From NCBI GenBank assembly GCA_900551075.1, contig URVB01000043.1, positions 1 through 33,079 of the forward strand: a stretch of DNA of 33,079 nucleotides, given 5' to 3'. Below the pieces are notes generated by a model, which saw only the letters and a list, made by a program, of their open reading frames with translations, was not told the DNA's origin and did no database searches. Of the stretch, positions 25,806-33,079 are shown piece after piece. This DNA comes from an uncultured Blautia sp. (lineage in GTDB: Bacteria > Bacillota > Clostridia > Lachnospirales > Lachnospiraceae). The position numbers and the translations under genes were made by a program. The number at the start of each line of letters is the position of its first letter. Position 1 is the first letter of the stretch.

Positions 25806-27013
25806 GGGTTATTTGCTTTCCGGCGGGACTGGCTCCTGTATTCTTTTGGAGTTACACCATATTTTTTCTTAAATACGTTTTGAAAATAAGATTGACTGGA
25901 GAAGCAAAGATAGCTGCTGATCTCACTCAGTGTACGTTCTGAGTAGGTCAGAAGACTCTTTGCTTCTTCCAGTTTACAGCGCATGATAAAACGGCTGATA
26001 TCAAAGCCCAGTTCTTCTTTAAACTTATTGCTGATATAGGAACGGCTGCGCCCTATATGTTCAGCTACATCTGCTACCTGTATATTTTCGTGGGTATGAC
26101 GATTTATGAACTGTACACAGTCAAATACTTCTTTTGATATCCCATCGATTTTTTTGCTCTTTGAAACACGCTCTGTAAAATCGAATATTGCGGTTTCTGC
26201 AAGAGCAGAGATGGAGGGAATATCCTGCAGACGTTCACATTCTTTTAAGTACACATCGGACAGACCATAAGCTTCTTCAATGGTCATGCCGCCAGCAACG
26301 GCGCTGCGGCAGATGAGTGCAATGGTGGTAATAAAAATGTTTTTTTCCTGTCTCAGCGCATTTTCTGCAACTGTACCAGTGGATATTCCTGAAGATTGCT
26401 GTTCCAGTAAAACCCTGAGTGCGGAAGTATTTCCTTCCTGAACATATTTCGTCATCTGCTGTTCAAAATGATATGAATTATGAAAGGATTTGTTTTCTCT
26501 GGATTCAAAAAGCTGCCGGATGTGATGGGAAGCAATATTGGTTCGGGAGGTAGCATTGGTTATCCCCTCACGGAACTCTTCAAAGGTTTCTTCCCTGTCG
26601 TTGAGGCAAAGAGAAAGGCAGGAAAGTGTATCGAGAAATTGATGAAAGGATATCAAGGGTGTGTTGCTGAAAAAAAGGGCAATATCTTTGTGATAATCAG
26701 AAGGGATTGCCCACTCATGCATAAAATTCAGAATCATCGAGTCGCTGACAGGGGTGCTGAACACAGGACCGATAATCAGGAAATCACCGGAACGCTCATC
26801 CTGGATATAGCCGATGTAAGAAAAGGAATCGGTTACCATATAATCCGGATTCCTGTGAAAAGAGAGCTTCTTCTGCGTCTGGGGCGTGTTGATATCCAGT
26901 GTTTTCAGTATTTCGGGATAACAAAACAGTTCATGCCGAGGAGAGTGAAGAACGATGGGAATATAAGTAGTGGCATAGAAGAGACGGCAAAATTCCTTTA
27001 AATCCTGAATCAT
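25802..27013 (-). CDS. AraC-family transcriptional regulator of the rhamnoside locus
   Basis: 403 residues. A long N-terminal sensor region (about 1-290) without clear motifs (starts MIQDLKEFCRLFYATTYIPIVL) precedes an AraC DNA-binding domain (about 300-397: IQVADVAEHIGRSRSYISNKFKEELG and LSEISSYLCFSSQSYFQNVFKKKYGVTPKEYR). Ribosome site AAAGGAGC nine bases before the ATG. It is transcribed away from GH78-2; its promoter region holds operator B, so self-control is likely. It converges on the GH2 gene with overlapping stop codons. Best candidate for the protein that binds the three tandem operators. Confidence 0.92.
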   Translation of the reverse strand: MIQDLKEFCRLFYATTYIPIVLHSPRHELFCYPEILKTLDINTPQTQKKLSFHRNPDYMVTDSFSYIGYIQDERSGDFLIIGPVFSTPVSDSMILNFMHEWAIPSDYHKDIALFFSNTPLISFHQFLDTLSCLSLCLNDREETFEEFREGITNATSRTNIASHHIRQLFESRENKSFHNSYHFEQQMTKYVQEGNTSALRVLLEQQSSGISTGTVAENALRQEKNIFITTIALICRSAVAGGMTIEEAYGLSDVYLKECERLQDIPSISALAETAIFDFTERVSKSKKIDGISKEVFDCVQFINRHTHENIQVADVAEHIGRSRSYISNKFKEELGFDISRFIMRCKLEEAKSLLTYSERTLSEISSYLCFSSQSYFQNVFKKKYGVTPKEYRSQSRRKANNP

Positions 27014-27035
27014 AATGAAAGTGCTCCTTTCGTGA

Positions 27036-27064
27036 ATAATAAAACTAAAGCAATTTTACAATAA
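27036..27064 (-). promoter_or_regulatory. candidate promoter of the AraC regulator, overlapping operator B
   Basis: On the - strand: TTATTG (27064-27059), a 17-bp spacer, TATTAT (27041-27036), 23 bases before ATG 27013. The -35 box is weak and overlaps the distal copy of operator B, so binding there could repress the regulator gene. Confidence 0.45.
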
Positions 27065-27083
27065 AACTAACAGAAATTGCAAT
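27052..27083 (+). promoter_or_regulatory. tandem AraC-type operator B (between the AraC gene and GH78-2)
   Basis: AATTTTACAAT (27052-27062) and GAAATTGCAAT (27073-27083) lie 21 bp apart in direct orientation. The proximal copy ends 18 bases before TATATT (27102-27107), the -10 candidate of GH78-2. Confidence 0.65.
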
Positions 27084-27150
27084 ATATTTATTGCCGCTTC
27101 TTATATTATATGGGTAGATCAGGTGATCGAAAATGAATTGGAGGTGGATT

Positions 27151-29883
27151 ATGATCAGAGATTTTCGTGTATCTTATCGAAAAAATCCGATAGGGTTAGA
27201 TGAGACACCGGTATTTTCCTGGAAGCTGGTCAGTGAAAAAAGGAATGTGGTGCAAAAAGCATACCAGTTGCAGGTAATCTGTCAAGGCAAAATGATATGG
27301 GATACGGAACAGGTGGTGTCTGAGCAGTCTGTTTTGATTCCTTATGGAGGAAAAGCGCTTACACCAAGAACGATGTATCAGGTGCAGGTTACCGTATGGG
27401 ATAATTACGGAGAAATCGGCCAGCAAGCATTGCAGTTTGAGACTGGTCTGATGGGAGAACCCTGGAAGGCGAAGTGGATCACACACACGATGTTACCGGA
27501 AGAAACGGCATGTCCTGTCTATGTAAAATCTTTTCAGATATTAAAAAAGCCGGAAAAAGCCAGACTCTATGTAACGGCCTGCGGTGTATATGAAGCTTCT
27601 TTAAATGGAAGAAAAATCGGAGATGCTTTTATGGCTCCCGGATGGACATCCTATTATAACAGAACGCAATATCAGGTACTGGATATATCAGATTTGCCGG
27701 TGGGAGAAAATGAATTGTCCGTCACTGTTGGAAATGGCTGGTACAGGGGCTATCTGGGTTTTGATGCAAAACCGGATAATTATGGAAACAGGACTGCACT
27801 TCTTGCGATGCTGGTTCTTAAGTGGGAGGATGGAGAAGAGCAGATTATCGGCACAGATACTGATTGGCAGGTACAAAAAAGAGAAATCCGATATTCTGAG
27901 ATTTATCATGGAGAATACCAGGACTATACAAAGGAGCATGAAATCGTTGGCCAGGCAGTTCTTTTTGATAATTCTTCTGTTAGAGAAATATGCGCACAGG
28001 GCTGTGAACCTGTTCGTGTTACGAAAATTTTTGATAACCCCCAAAAAATAGTTACGCCAAAAAAAGAACTGGTATTTGATTTCGGGCAGAATATGGCAGG
28101 AATCGTCAGAATTCGGCTTCCGAAGCCTGAGGGAGAGAAACTGATCATTTCTCATGCAGAAACACTGGACAGGGAGGGAAACTTTTATACAGAAAATCTT
28201 CGCTCTGCAAAGTGTACAGACACTTATGTATACGGAAAGGAGCAGGAAGGGAACTGGGTTATGCCGCACTTTACCTTCCATGGATTCCGGTATATCAGAG
28301 TAGAAGGAGCAGAGCATATTACAGAAAAGGATGTGCAGGCGCTTGTGCTTCACACTGATATGGAAAAATGCGGCGAAATGCACACCAGTCATCCTCTGGT
28401 AAACCACCTGATCAGTAATATCAATTGGGGACAGAGAAGTAATTTCCTGGATGTTCCGACAGATTGTCCACAGAGAGACGAGCGATTGGGCTGGACAGGG
28501 GATGCCCAGGTATTTGCCGGAACGGCAAGCCTGAATTATCAGACATATTTGTTCTTTGATAAATGGCTGCAGGATATGGCTGCAGAAACTACTGAGGAAT
28601 ATGGTGTTCCTCATGTGGTGCCCAACATTCTCGGGAATCAGGCTGGTGCTGCGGCATGGAGCGATGCAGCAACAATTATTCCCTGGAAGATGTATCAGGT
28701 GTATGGAGACCGCAGGATTCTGGAAAAGAACTATCCGATGATGAAAACCTGGGTAGAATACATGCACAGAAATACCTCGGATAATGGCCTCTGGCAGACA
28801 GGCTTTCAGTATGGAGACTGGCTGGCGCTGGATATAGAGAATGGCAGCACAGACCGTACGGGCGGAACCGATAAATATCTTGCAGCCAATTGCTATTATG
28901 CTTTGTCCACACGTATTTTGCGGGATACAGCAAAATTGTTAGGCAAAAAAGAGGATGAAGAAAAATATGAAAAGCTTTTGGAGAAAACAGTAAGTGCTAT
29001 TCAGACAGAGTATGTGACGGCCAGTGGAAGACTTGTCAGTGAAACACAGACAGCTTGTGTGTTAATGCTTCATTTTGACCTTGTAAAGGCAGAACACCGT
29101 AAACGGATACTTAAGACTCTGGAGTTGAATATTGGTGCGCATAGGAATCATCTCACCACAGGCTTCATGGGGACACCTTATCTGTGTCATTGCCTTTCTG
29201 AGAACGGCCTTCATGAACTGGCGGGTGAGATTTTTATAAAAGAAGACTTCCCAGGCTGGTTCTATGCGGTGAAAAAGGGGGCAACAACCATCTGGGAACG
29301 CTGGAATTCCATCCTTCCTGACGGAAGCTTTGATGCATCCGGCATGAATTCTTTAAATCATTATGCTTACGGCTCCATTGGCGGCTGGTTATATGAAAAA
29401 GTCGCCGGAATCAATGCTTTGGAACCCGGATATAAAAAAATACGGATTTGCCCATTGCTGACAAAGGGAATTACCGGGGTCCAGGCATCTTATGAATCAG
29501 TTTATGGGACAATCAGCGTTTCTCTGACATGTCTGAACGGAAAAATAACGGCAGATATCCGTATTCCGGCCAATACAACTGCTATCATCCAGTTGCCGGA
29601 AAGAGAAGCTGAGCAGGTTGGATCAGGAGAATGGCACTATGAGTATGCGACAGATATTTGTCTGGAATATGATAAGTATTCCATGGATTCTACATTGGGT
29701 GAACTGGTGGCTGAGGATCTGGGAAGAGAAATGTTTGACCAACTGGTACCGGGAATGCTGGATGAGCCAATGATTAAATTTGCATATGCAATGACAATAT
29801 CTGATTTGATTATTCAGGCTCCGGAGGCAAAGCCGCTGTATCAGGCTGTCATCGATGCTTTAAATGCAAAAGCAAAAAAATGA
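27151..29883 (+). CDS. alpha-L-rhamnosidase, GH78 (second copy)
   Basis: 910 residues from ATG 27151, directly after GGAGGTGGATT; an ATG six codons upstream is possible. Same domain order as the first copy: N-terminal fibronectin-like part, rhamnosidase N domain (ARLYVTACGVYEASLNGRKI), catalytic barrel. The acid motif is TDCPQRDERLGWTGDAQ with Glu444, the more common GH78 form, one residue longer than in the first copy. The base is Glu716 in TTIWERWN. No signal peptide. The last 65 or so residues (from about STLGELVAEDLGREMFDQLVP) form an extra helical tail absent from copy 1. The two proteins are clearly diverged paralogues, so different rhamnosidic linkages are likely. Confidence 0.94.
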   Translation: MIRDFRVSYRKNPIGLDETPVFSWKLVSEKRNVVQKAYQLQVICQGKMIWDTEQVVSEQSVLIPYGGKALTPRTMYQVQVTVWDNYGEIGQQALQFETGLMGEPWKAKWITHTMLPEETACPVYVKSFQILKKPEKARLYVTACGVYEASLNGRKIGDAFMAPGWTSYYNRTQYQVLDISDLPVGENELSVTVGNGWYRGYLGFDAKPDNYGNRTALLAMLVLKWEDGEEQIIGTDTDWQVQKREIRYSEIYHGEYQDYTKEHEIVGQAVLFDNSSVREICAQGCEPVRVTKIFDNPQKIVTPKKELVFDFGQNMAGIVRIRLPKPEGEKLIISHAETLDREGNFYTENLRSAKCTDTYVYGKEQEGNWVMPHFTFHGFRYIRVEGAEHITEKDVQALVLHTDMEKCGEMHTSHPLVNHLISNINWGQRSNFLDVPTDCPQRDERLGWTGDAQVFAGTASLNYQTYLFFDKWLQDMAAETTEEYGVPHVVPNILGNQAGAAAWSDAATIIPWKMYQVYGDRRILEKNYPMMKTWVEYMHRNTSDNGLWQTGFQYGDWLALDIENGSTDRTGGTDKYLAANCYYALSTRILRDTAKLLGKKEDEEKYEKLLEKTVSAIQTEYVTASGRLVSETQTACVLMLHFDLVKAEHRKRILKTLELNIGAHRNHLTTGFMGTPYLCHCLSENGLHELAGEIFIKEDFPGWFYAVKKGATTIWERWNSILPDGSFDASGMNSLNHYAYGSIGGWLYEKVAGINALEPGYKKIRICPLLTKGITGVQASYESVYGTISVSLTCLNGKITADIRIPANTTAIIQLPEREAEQVGSGEWHYEYATDICLEYDKYSMDSTLGELVAEDLGREMFDQLVPGMLDEPMIKFAYAMTISDLIIQAPEAKPLYQAVIDALNAKAKK

Positions 29884-29896
29884 TTGTAAATTAATT

Positions 29897-29928
29897 GAAA
29901 TTACAAGAAACAGAGAAGATTTTACAAT
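29897..29928 (+). promoter_or_regulatory. tandem AraC-type operator C (before the GPH symporter)
   Basis: GAAATTACAAG (29897-29907) and GATTTTACAAT (29918-29928) are direct copies 21 bp apart. The proximal copy ends 20 bases before an extended -10 TGG-TATTCT (29946-29954). An inverted copy (ATTGTAAAT, 29883-29891) precedes the pair. Confidence 0.65.
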
Positions 29929-30012
29929 ACGATTGGTAACTGGCATGGTATTCTTGCAGTAACCTGATCGGTACTGAAAAATCAAAATTACACAAGGAAA
30001 GAGAGGAACATT

Positions 30013-31422
30013 ATGGCAAAGAAACCGCTTGGCAAAGACAAGTTCGGCGTTCAGAAGGTTATGCGTAAGCGCGATTATCTGGGGGATGCAGTAGGACAGT
30101 TTACATTGAATGCAATGTCAACATTAGTAGGACAGTTAACTTACTTTTATACGGATAAAGTTGGTATGGCAGCAGGGGCCATTGCTACTGTGCTGCTGGC
30201 AGCAAAAATTCTGGATGCATTTACGGATCTGATTATGGGAAATATCGTTGACCATACAGCACCGGGAAAAGAAAAATACAGACCATGGCTTCTGAAAGCC
30301 GGAATTCCTGCGGGCATCATGATGATCATCATGTTTACTGTTCCGAAAGGGACACCTGCACTGCAGATAGTCTATGCATTGCTTACAAACATTCTGTTTT
30401 CAGCAATCATTTACACTGCACTGGCGATTCCATATGGAGCTCTTATGACAGTACGAACTAACTCTCAGGAAGAGCGTGGTATTATGGGGACCTTCAGAGC
30501 AGGTGCAGGTTATGTGTCAGGATTTATTCTGGCTGTATGTATCATCCCAATCACCAATCTGCTTGGCGGTGATCAGATGGGCTGGGTTAAATTTGGCGTG
30601 ATTCTTGGTGCTGTCTCCATTCTTGCCAGTCTGTTCTGCTACAAGACCAGCCGCGAGACGGCAACTGCAGCAGGTACTGAAGTAGCAGCAGAGGATATTG
30701 AAGAAGAGGAGCCGATTCCTTTCAAAGAAGCAATCAGAAAACTGTTACATAATAAGTACTGGGTCATCGTTCTGGTGGTAAACTTGCTGGCGTGTATCCT
30801 TTACGCACTTTCCTCCGCAGCAGGAACCTATTATTGTAAATGGATTTTCGGCAATGATAACCTTGTAGGGATTCTGGGCGCAGTTGGTCTGGTTCCTACG
30901 GTGATTGGTTTTCTACTTGTGGGGCCGATGGTTAAGAAATTGGGAGTTATCAAAACGCTTCTGGTAAGCTTCGCTATAGGAATCATTGGAAATGTTCTGA
31001 TGATTTTCCTGCATAATAATTTTACCGCATACATGATTCTCGGATGTTTTACAACCTTCTCTACCATTCCGATGATGTGCCTGACGGGTGTTATGACTTC
31101 CATGTCTATCGATTTTAATGAGTACAAATATGGAGTGCGTATGGTTGCAACCACCAATTCGGCTTCCAGCTTTGGAGGCAAAGTAGGGTCTGGTATCGGT
31201 GGTTCTCTGATTGGCTGGATACTGGCTCTGGTTTCTTATGATGCTACTCTGCAAGTTGCACCTCAGACAACGAAAATGGCAATCTATGGATTTAGCTTTG
31301 TGATTCCACTGATCATGTTTATTATTATGTTTGTTCTGGTAAGCCAGTTTGATCTGGAAGCAAAAATGCCTGCGATGAAAGAAGAGATTGACAGAAGAAA
31401 GGCAGCAGATATTAAAAAATAA
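30013..31422 (+). CDS. GPH-family glycoside:cation symporter (MelB-like)
   Basis: 469 residues, about twelve hydrophobic segments. Family marks: N-terminal RDYLGDAVGQFTLNAMSTLVG, then AKILDAFTDLIMGNIVDHT...GKEKYRPWLL, corresponding to the cation-site Asp helices and the loop after helix 2 of MelB. GPH proteins import glycosides, pentosides or hexuronides with Na+ or H+. The ribosome site is AGAGAGGAA about six bases before the ATG. Placed between rhamnosidase and beta-glucosidase genes and preceded by operator C, it most likely imports rhamnose-containing oligosaccharides or plant glycosides. Confidence 0.92.
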   Translation: MAKKPLGKDKFGVQKVMRKRDYLGDAVGQFTLNAMSTLVGQLTYFYTDKVGMAAGAIATVLLAAKILDAFTDLIMGNIVDHTAPGKEKYRPWLLKAGIPAGIMMIIMFTVPKGTPALQIVYALLTNILFSAIIYTALAIPYGALMTVRTNSQEERGIMGTFRAGAGYVSGFILAVCIIPITNLLGGDQMGWVKFGVILGAVSILASLFCYKTSRETATAAGTEVAAEDIEEEEPIPFKEAIRKLLHNKYWVIVLVVNLLACILYALSSAAGTYYCKWIFGNDNLVGILGAVGLVPTVIGFLLVGPMVKKLGVIKTLLVSFAIGIIGNVLMIFLHNNFTAYMILGCFTTFSTIPMMCLTGVMTSMSIDFNEYKYGVRMVATTNSASSFGGKVGSGIGGSLIGWILALVSYDATLQVAPQTTKMAIYGFSFVIPLIMFIIMFVLVSQFDLEAKMPAMKEEIDRRKAADIKK

Positions 31423-31443
31423 TTGTTCTAAATGAATTAATGA

Positions 31444-31481
31444 GAAAAAGCTTCACTGCAGAGTATGCAGGGGGCTTTTTC
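31444..31481 (+). terminator. terminator-like hairpin between the GPH symporter and GH3 genes
   Basis: GAAAAAGCTTC and CTGCA pair with TGCAG and GGGGCTTTTTC, giving a stem of about 16 pairs (two G-U) with one bulged A and a 5-base loop. The T-run is inside the right arm. It sits in the gap before the GH3 ribosome site, so GH3 may be expressed by read-through or from a weak own promoter. Confidence 0.6.
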
Positions 31482-31503
31482 GGAAAAGGGAGACTTAAGA
31501 AGC

Positions 31504-33079
31504 ATGGAATTAAGTAAAATTCAGAAATTAGTTTCAGACATGACATTAGAAGAAAAAGCCGGTTTATGTTCAGGACTGGATTTTTGGCATACAAAAGGAG
31601 TTGAGCGACTGGGAATTCCTTCTGTGATGGTATCCGATGGCCCTCATGGATTGAGAAAGCAGGATGATGCAGCTGATCATCTGGGTATCAATGACAGCAT
31701 TAAGGCAGTGTGTTTTCCTGCCGGATGTTTGAGTGCATCAAGTTTTGACAGAGATTTATTAAAATATCTGGGTGAAACAATTGGAGAAGAGTGTCAGGCA
31801 GAAAATGTAAGTACGGTTTTGGGACCAGCTATGAATATCAAAAGATCTCCGCTGTGTGGAAGAAATTTTGAGTATTTTTCCGAGGATCCTTATGTATCTT
31901 CGGAACTGGCAGGAGCATTTGTTCATGGCGTGCAGAGCAAATATGTAGGTACCAGTCCGAAGCATTTTGTGGCAAATAACCAGGAATATCATCGTATGAC
32001 CAGTTCTTCCGAGGTGGATGAGAGAACATTAAGGGAAATTTATCTTGCTTCATTTGAGGGGATGGTCAAAAAAGAAAAGCCATGGACAATCATGAACTCC
32101 TATAATCGCCTGAATGGAACTTATCTGTGCGAAAATAGAGAAATGCTTACGGATGTACTGAGGGATGAGTGGGGCTTTGACGGGTATGTTATGACTGACT
32201 GGGGTGCTATGGATGATCGGGTACAGGCATTGAAGGCCGGATGCAATCTGGAAATGCCTGCATGCGAAGGAAAGAGAGATGCGGAAATTGTGCAGGCAGT
32301 GAAAACGGGAAAGCTGGATGAAGAAATTCTTGATAAGACATGTGTGGAATTTTTAAATATTGTATTCCGTTATGTAGAGAACAGAAAGCCTGAAACGAAA
32401 TTTGATTACGAAAAAGACCATGAGATTGCAAGAAAGGTGGCAGAGGAAAGTATTGTACTTCTGAAGAATGATGAAGGGATATTGCCTCTTCGTGAGAATC
32501 AGAAAGTAGCGTTTATTGGTAAATATGCAAAAGCACCGAGATATCAGGGGGGTGGAAGCTCGCATATCAACAGTTTCCGGGTCGATTCTGCGGTGGAAGC
32601 TTATGAAGCGGATCAGAGACTGGATAATGGAAATCTGTTATTCGCACAGGGGTATATAGACGAAGAAGATTATATCAAACAGGAACTTCTTGATGAAGCA
32701 GTTGATGTTGCAAAACAGGCAGATACAGCAGTTATTTTTGCCGGCCTTCCGGACAGCTTTGAATCAGAGGGCTATGATCGTAAGCATATGCGTATGCCGG
32801 AGTGTCAGCAGCAGTTAATTCAAGAAGTTGCAAAGGTGCAGCCGAATACCGTTGTTGTTCTTCATAATGGTGCTCCGGTGGAGATGCCCTGGATTGGTAA
32901 CGTAAAGGGGGTTCTTGAAGCATATTTGGGCGGGCAGGCTGTAGGTGCGGCGGTATTGAATATCCTTTTTGGACGCGTGAATCCCAGCGGACATTTGGCA
33001 GAGACGTTTCCATTGCGGCTTCAGGATACAGCCTGTTATCTGAATTATGGCGGGGGGGGAGGTTATTCTGTTTTTTAAC
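31504..33079 (+). CDS. beta-glucosidase, GH3, 3' end missing
   Basis: At least 520 residues are present. The start is ATG 31504, ten bases after GGGAGA; the frame extends 13 codons upstream into the terminator hairpin. The GH3 barrel has KHFVANNQE (153-161) and nucleophile Asp232 in VMTDWGA. The second domain contains GGGSSHI and ESEGYDR with the likely acid/base Glu422. No signal peptide. GH3 enzymes of this type usually run well past 700 residues with a C-terminal fibronectin-like domain, missing here. The frame closes with a TAA at 33076-33078, but the last 25 or so bases (a run of eight G, then six T) no longer resemble GH3 and look like end-of-contig noise, so I treat the gene as cut and not naturally short. 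Confidence 0.88.

Noticed and set aside
27688..28767. 359-residue open frame on the - strand
   Set aside because: Antisense shadow of the second rhamnosidase; no recognisable motif and unnatural composition.

Overview
This window looks like chromosomal DNA of a gut-type Firmicute, most likely a Lachnospiraceae member. The evidence is strong AGGAGG-type ribosome sites, short intergenic gaps, moderate base composition, and a gene set of MalQ, heterodimeric ABC exporters, PxpABC, and intracellular glycosidases with a GPH symporter. There is no rRNA, tRNA, CRISPR array, insertion sequence or phage gene. No gene-free stretch exceeds 300 bases; the longest, about 270 bases, lies between the ABC-2 exporter and the first rhamnosidase and holds promoters and operators. 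Both window edges cut genes: malQ on the left and a GH3 beta-glucosidase on the right.

Layout. (1) 2-5379 (+): end of malQ, a two-gene heterodimeric ABC exporter and a small two-helix membrane protein. (2) 5442-7875: a VanZ-like membrane protein (-), divergent from thyA-folA (+), then a fragment that resembles the C-terminal end of D-serine dehydratase. (3) 8007-14095 (+): a tight operon pxpB-pxpC-D-2-hydroxyacid dehydrogenase-pxpA-DAACS symporter-aminotransferase. It probably takes up and breaks down 5-oxoproline or glutamate, possibly with a reductive hydroxyacid branch. (4) 14121-18448: a tiny unknown gene (-), then AraC regulator, MATE exporter, APH-fold kinase and GNAT acetyltransferase (+), which look like a compound-resistance or detoxification cassette. 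(5) 18581-20277 (-): an ABC-2 exporter pair. (6) 20548-33079: a rhamnoside utilisation locus with GH78, GH2, a convergent AraC regulator, a second GH78, a GPH sugar symporter and a GH3.

The most interesting structure is in region 6. Three promoters (before GH78-1, between the divergent AraC gene and GH78-2, and before the GPH symporter) each carry two direct copies of an 11-bp element close to GAWWTTACAAT, with starts 20-21 bp apart and the proximal copy 18-20 bp before the -10 box. This is the geometry expected of an AraC-family activator and suggests one regulon run by the local regulator. None of the glycosidases shows a signal peptide, so intact rhamnosylated glycosides are probably imported by the GPH symporter and trimmed inside the cell.

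All homology statements come from motif recognition by eye and from memory of the families; no database search was run.
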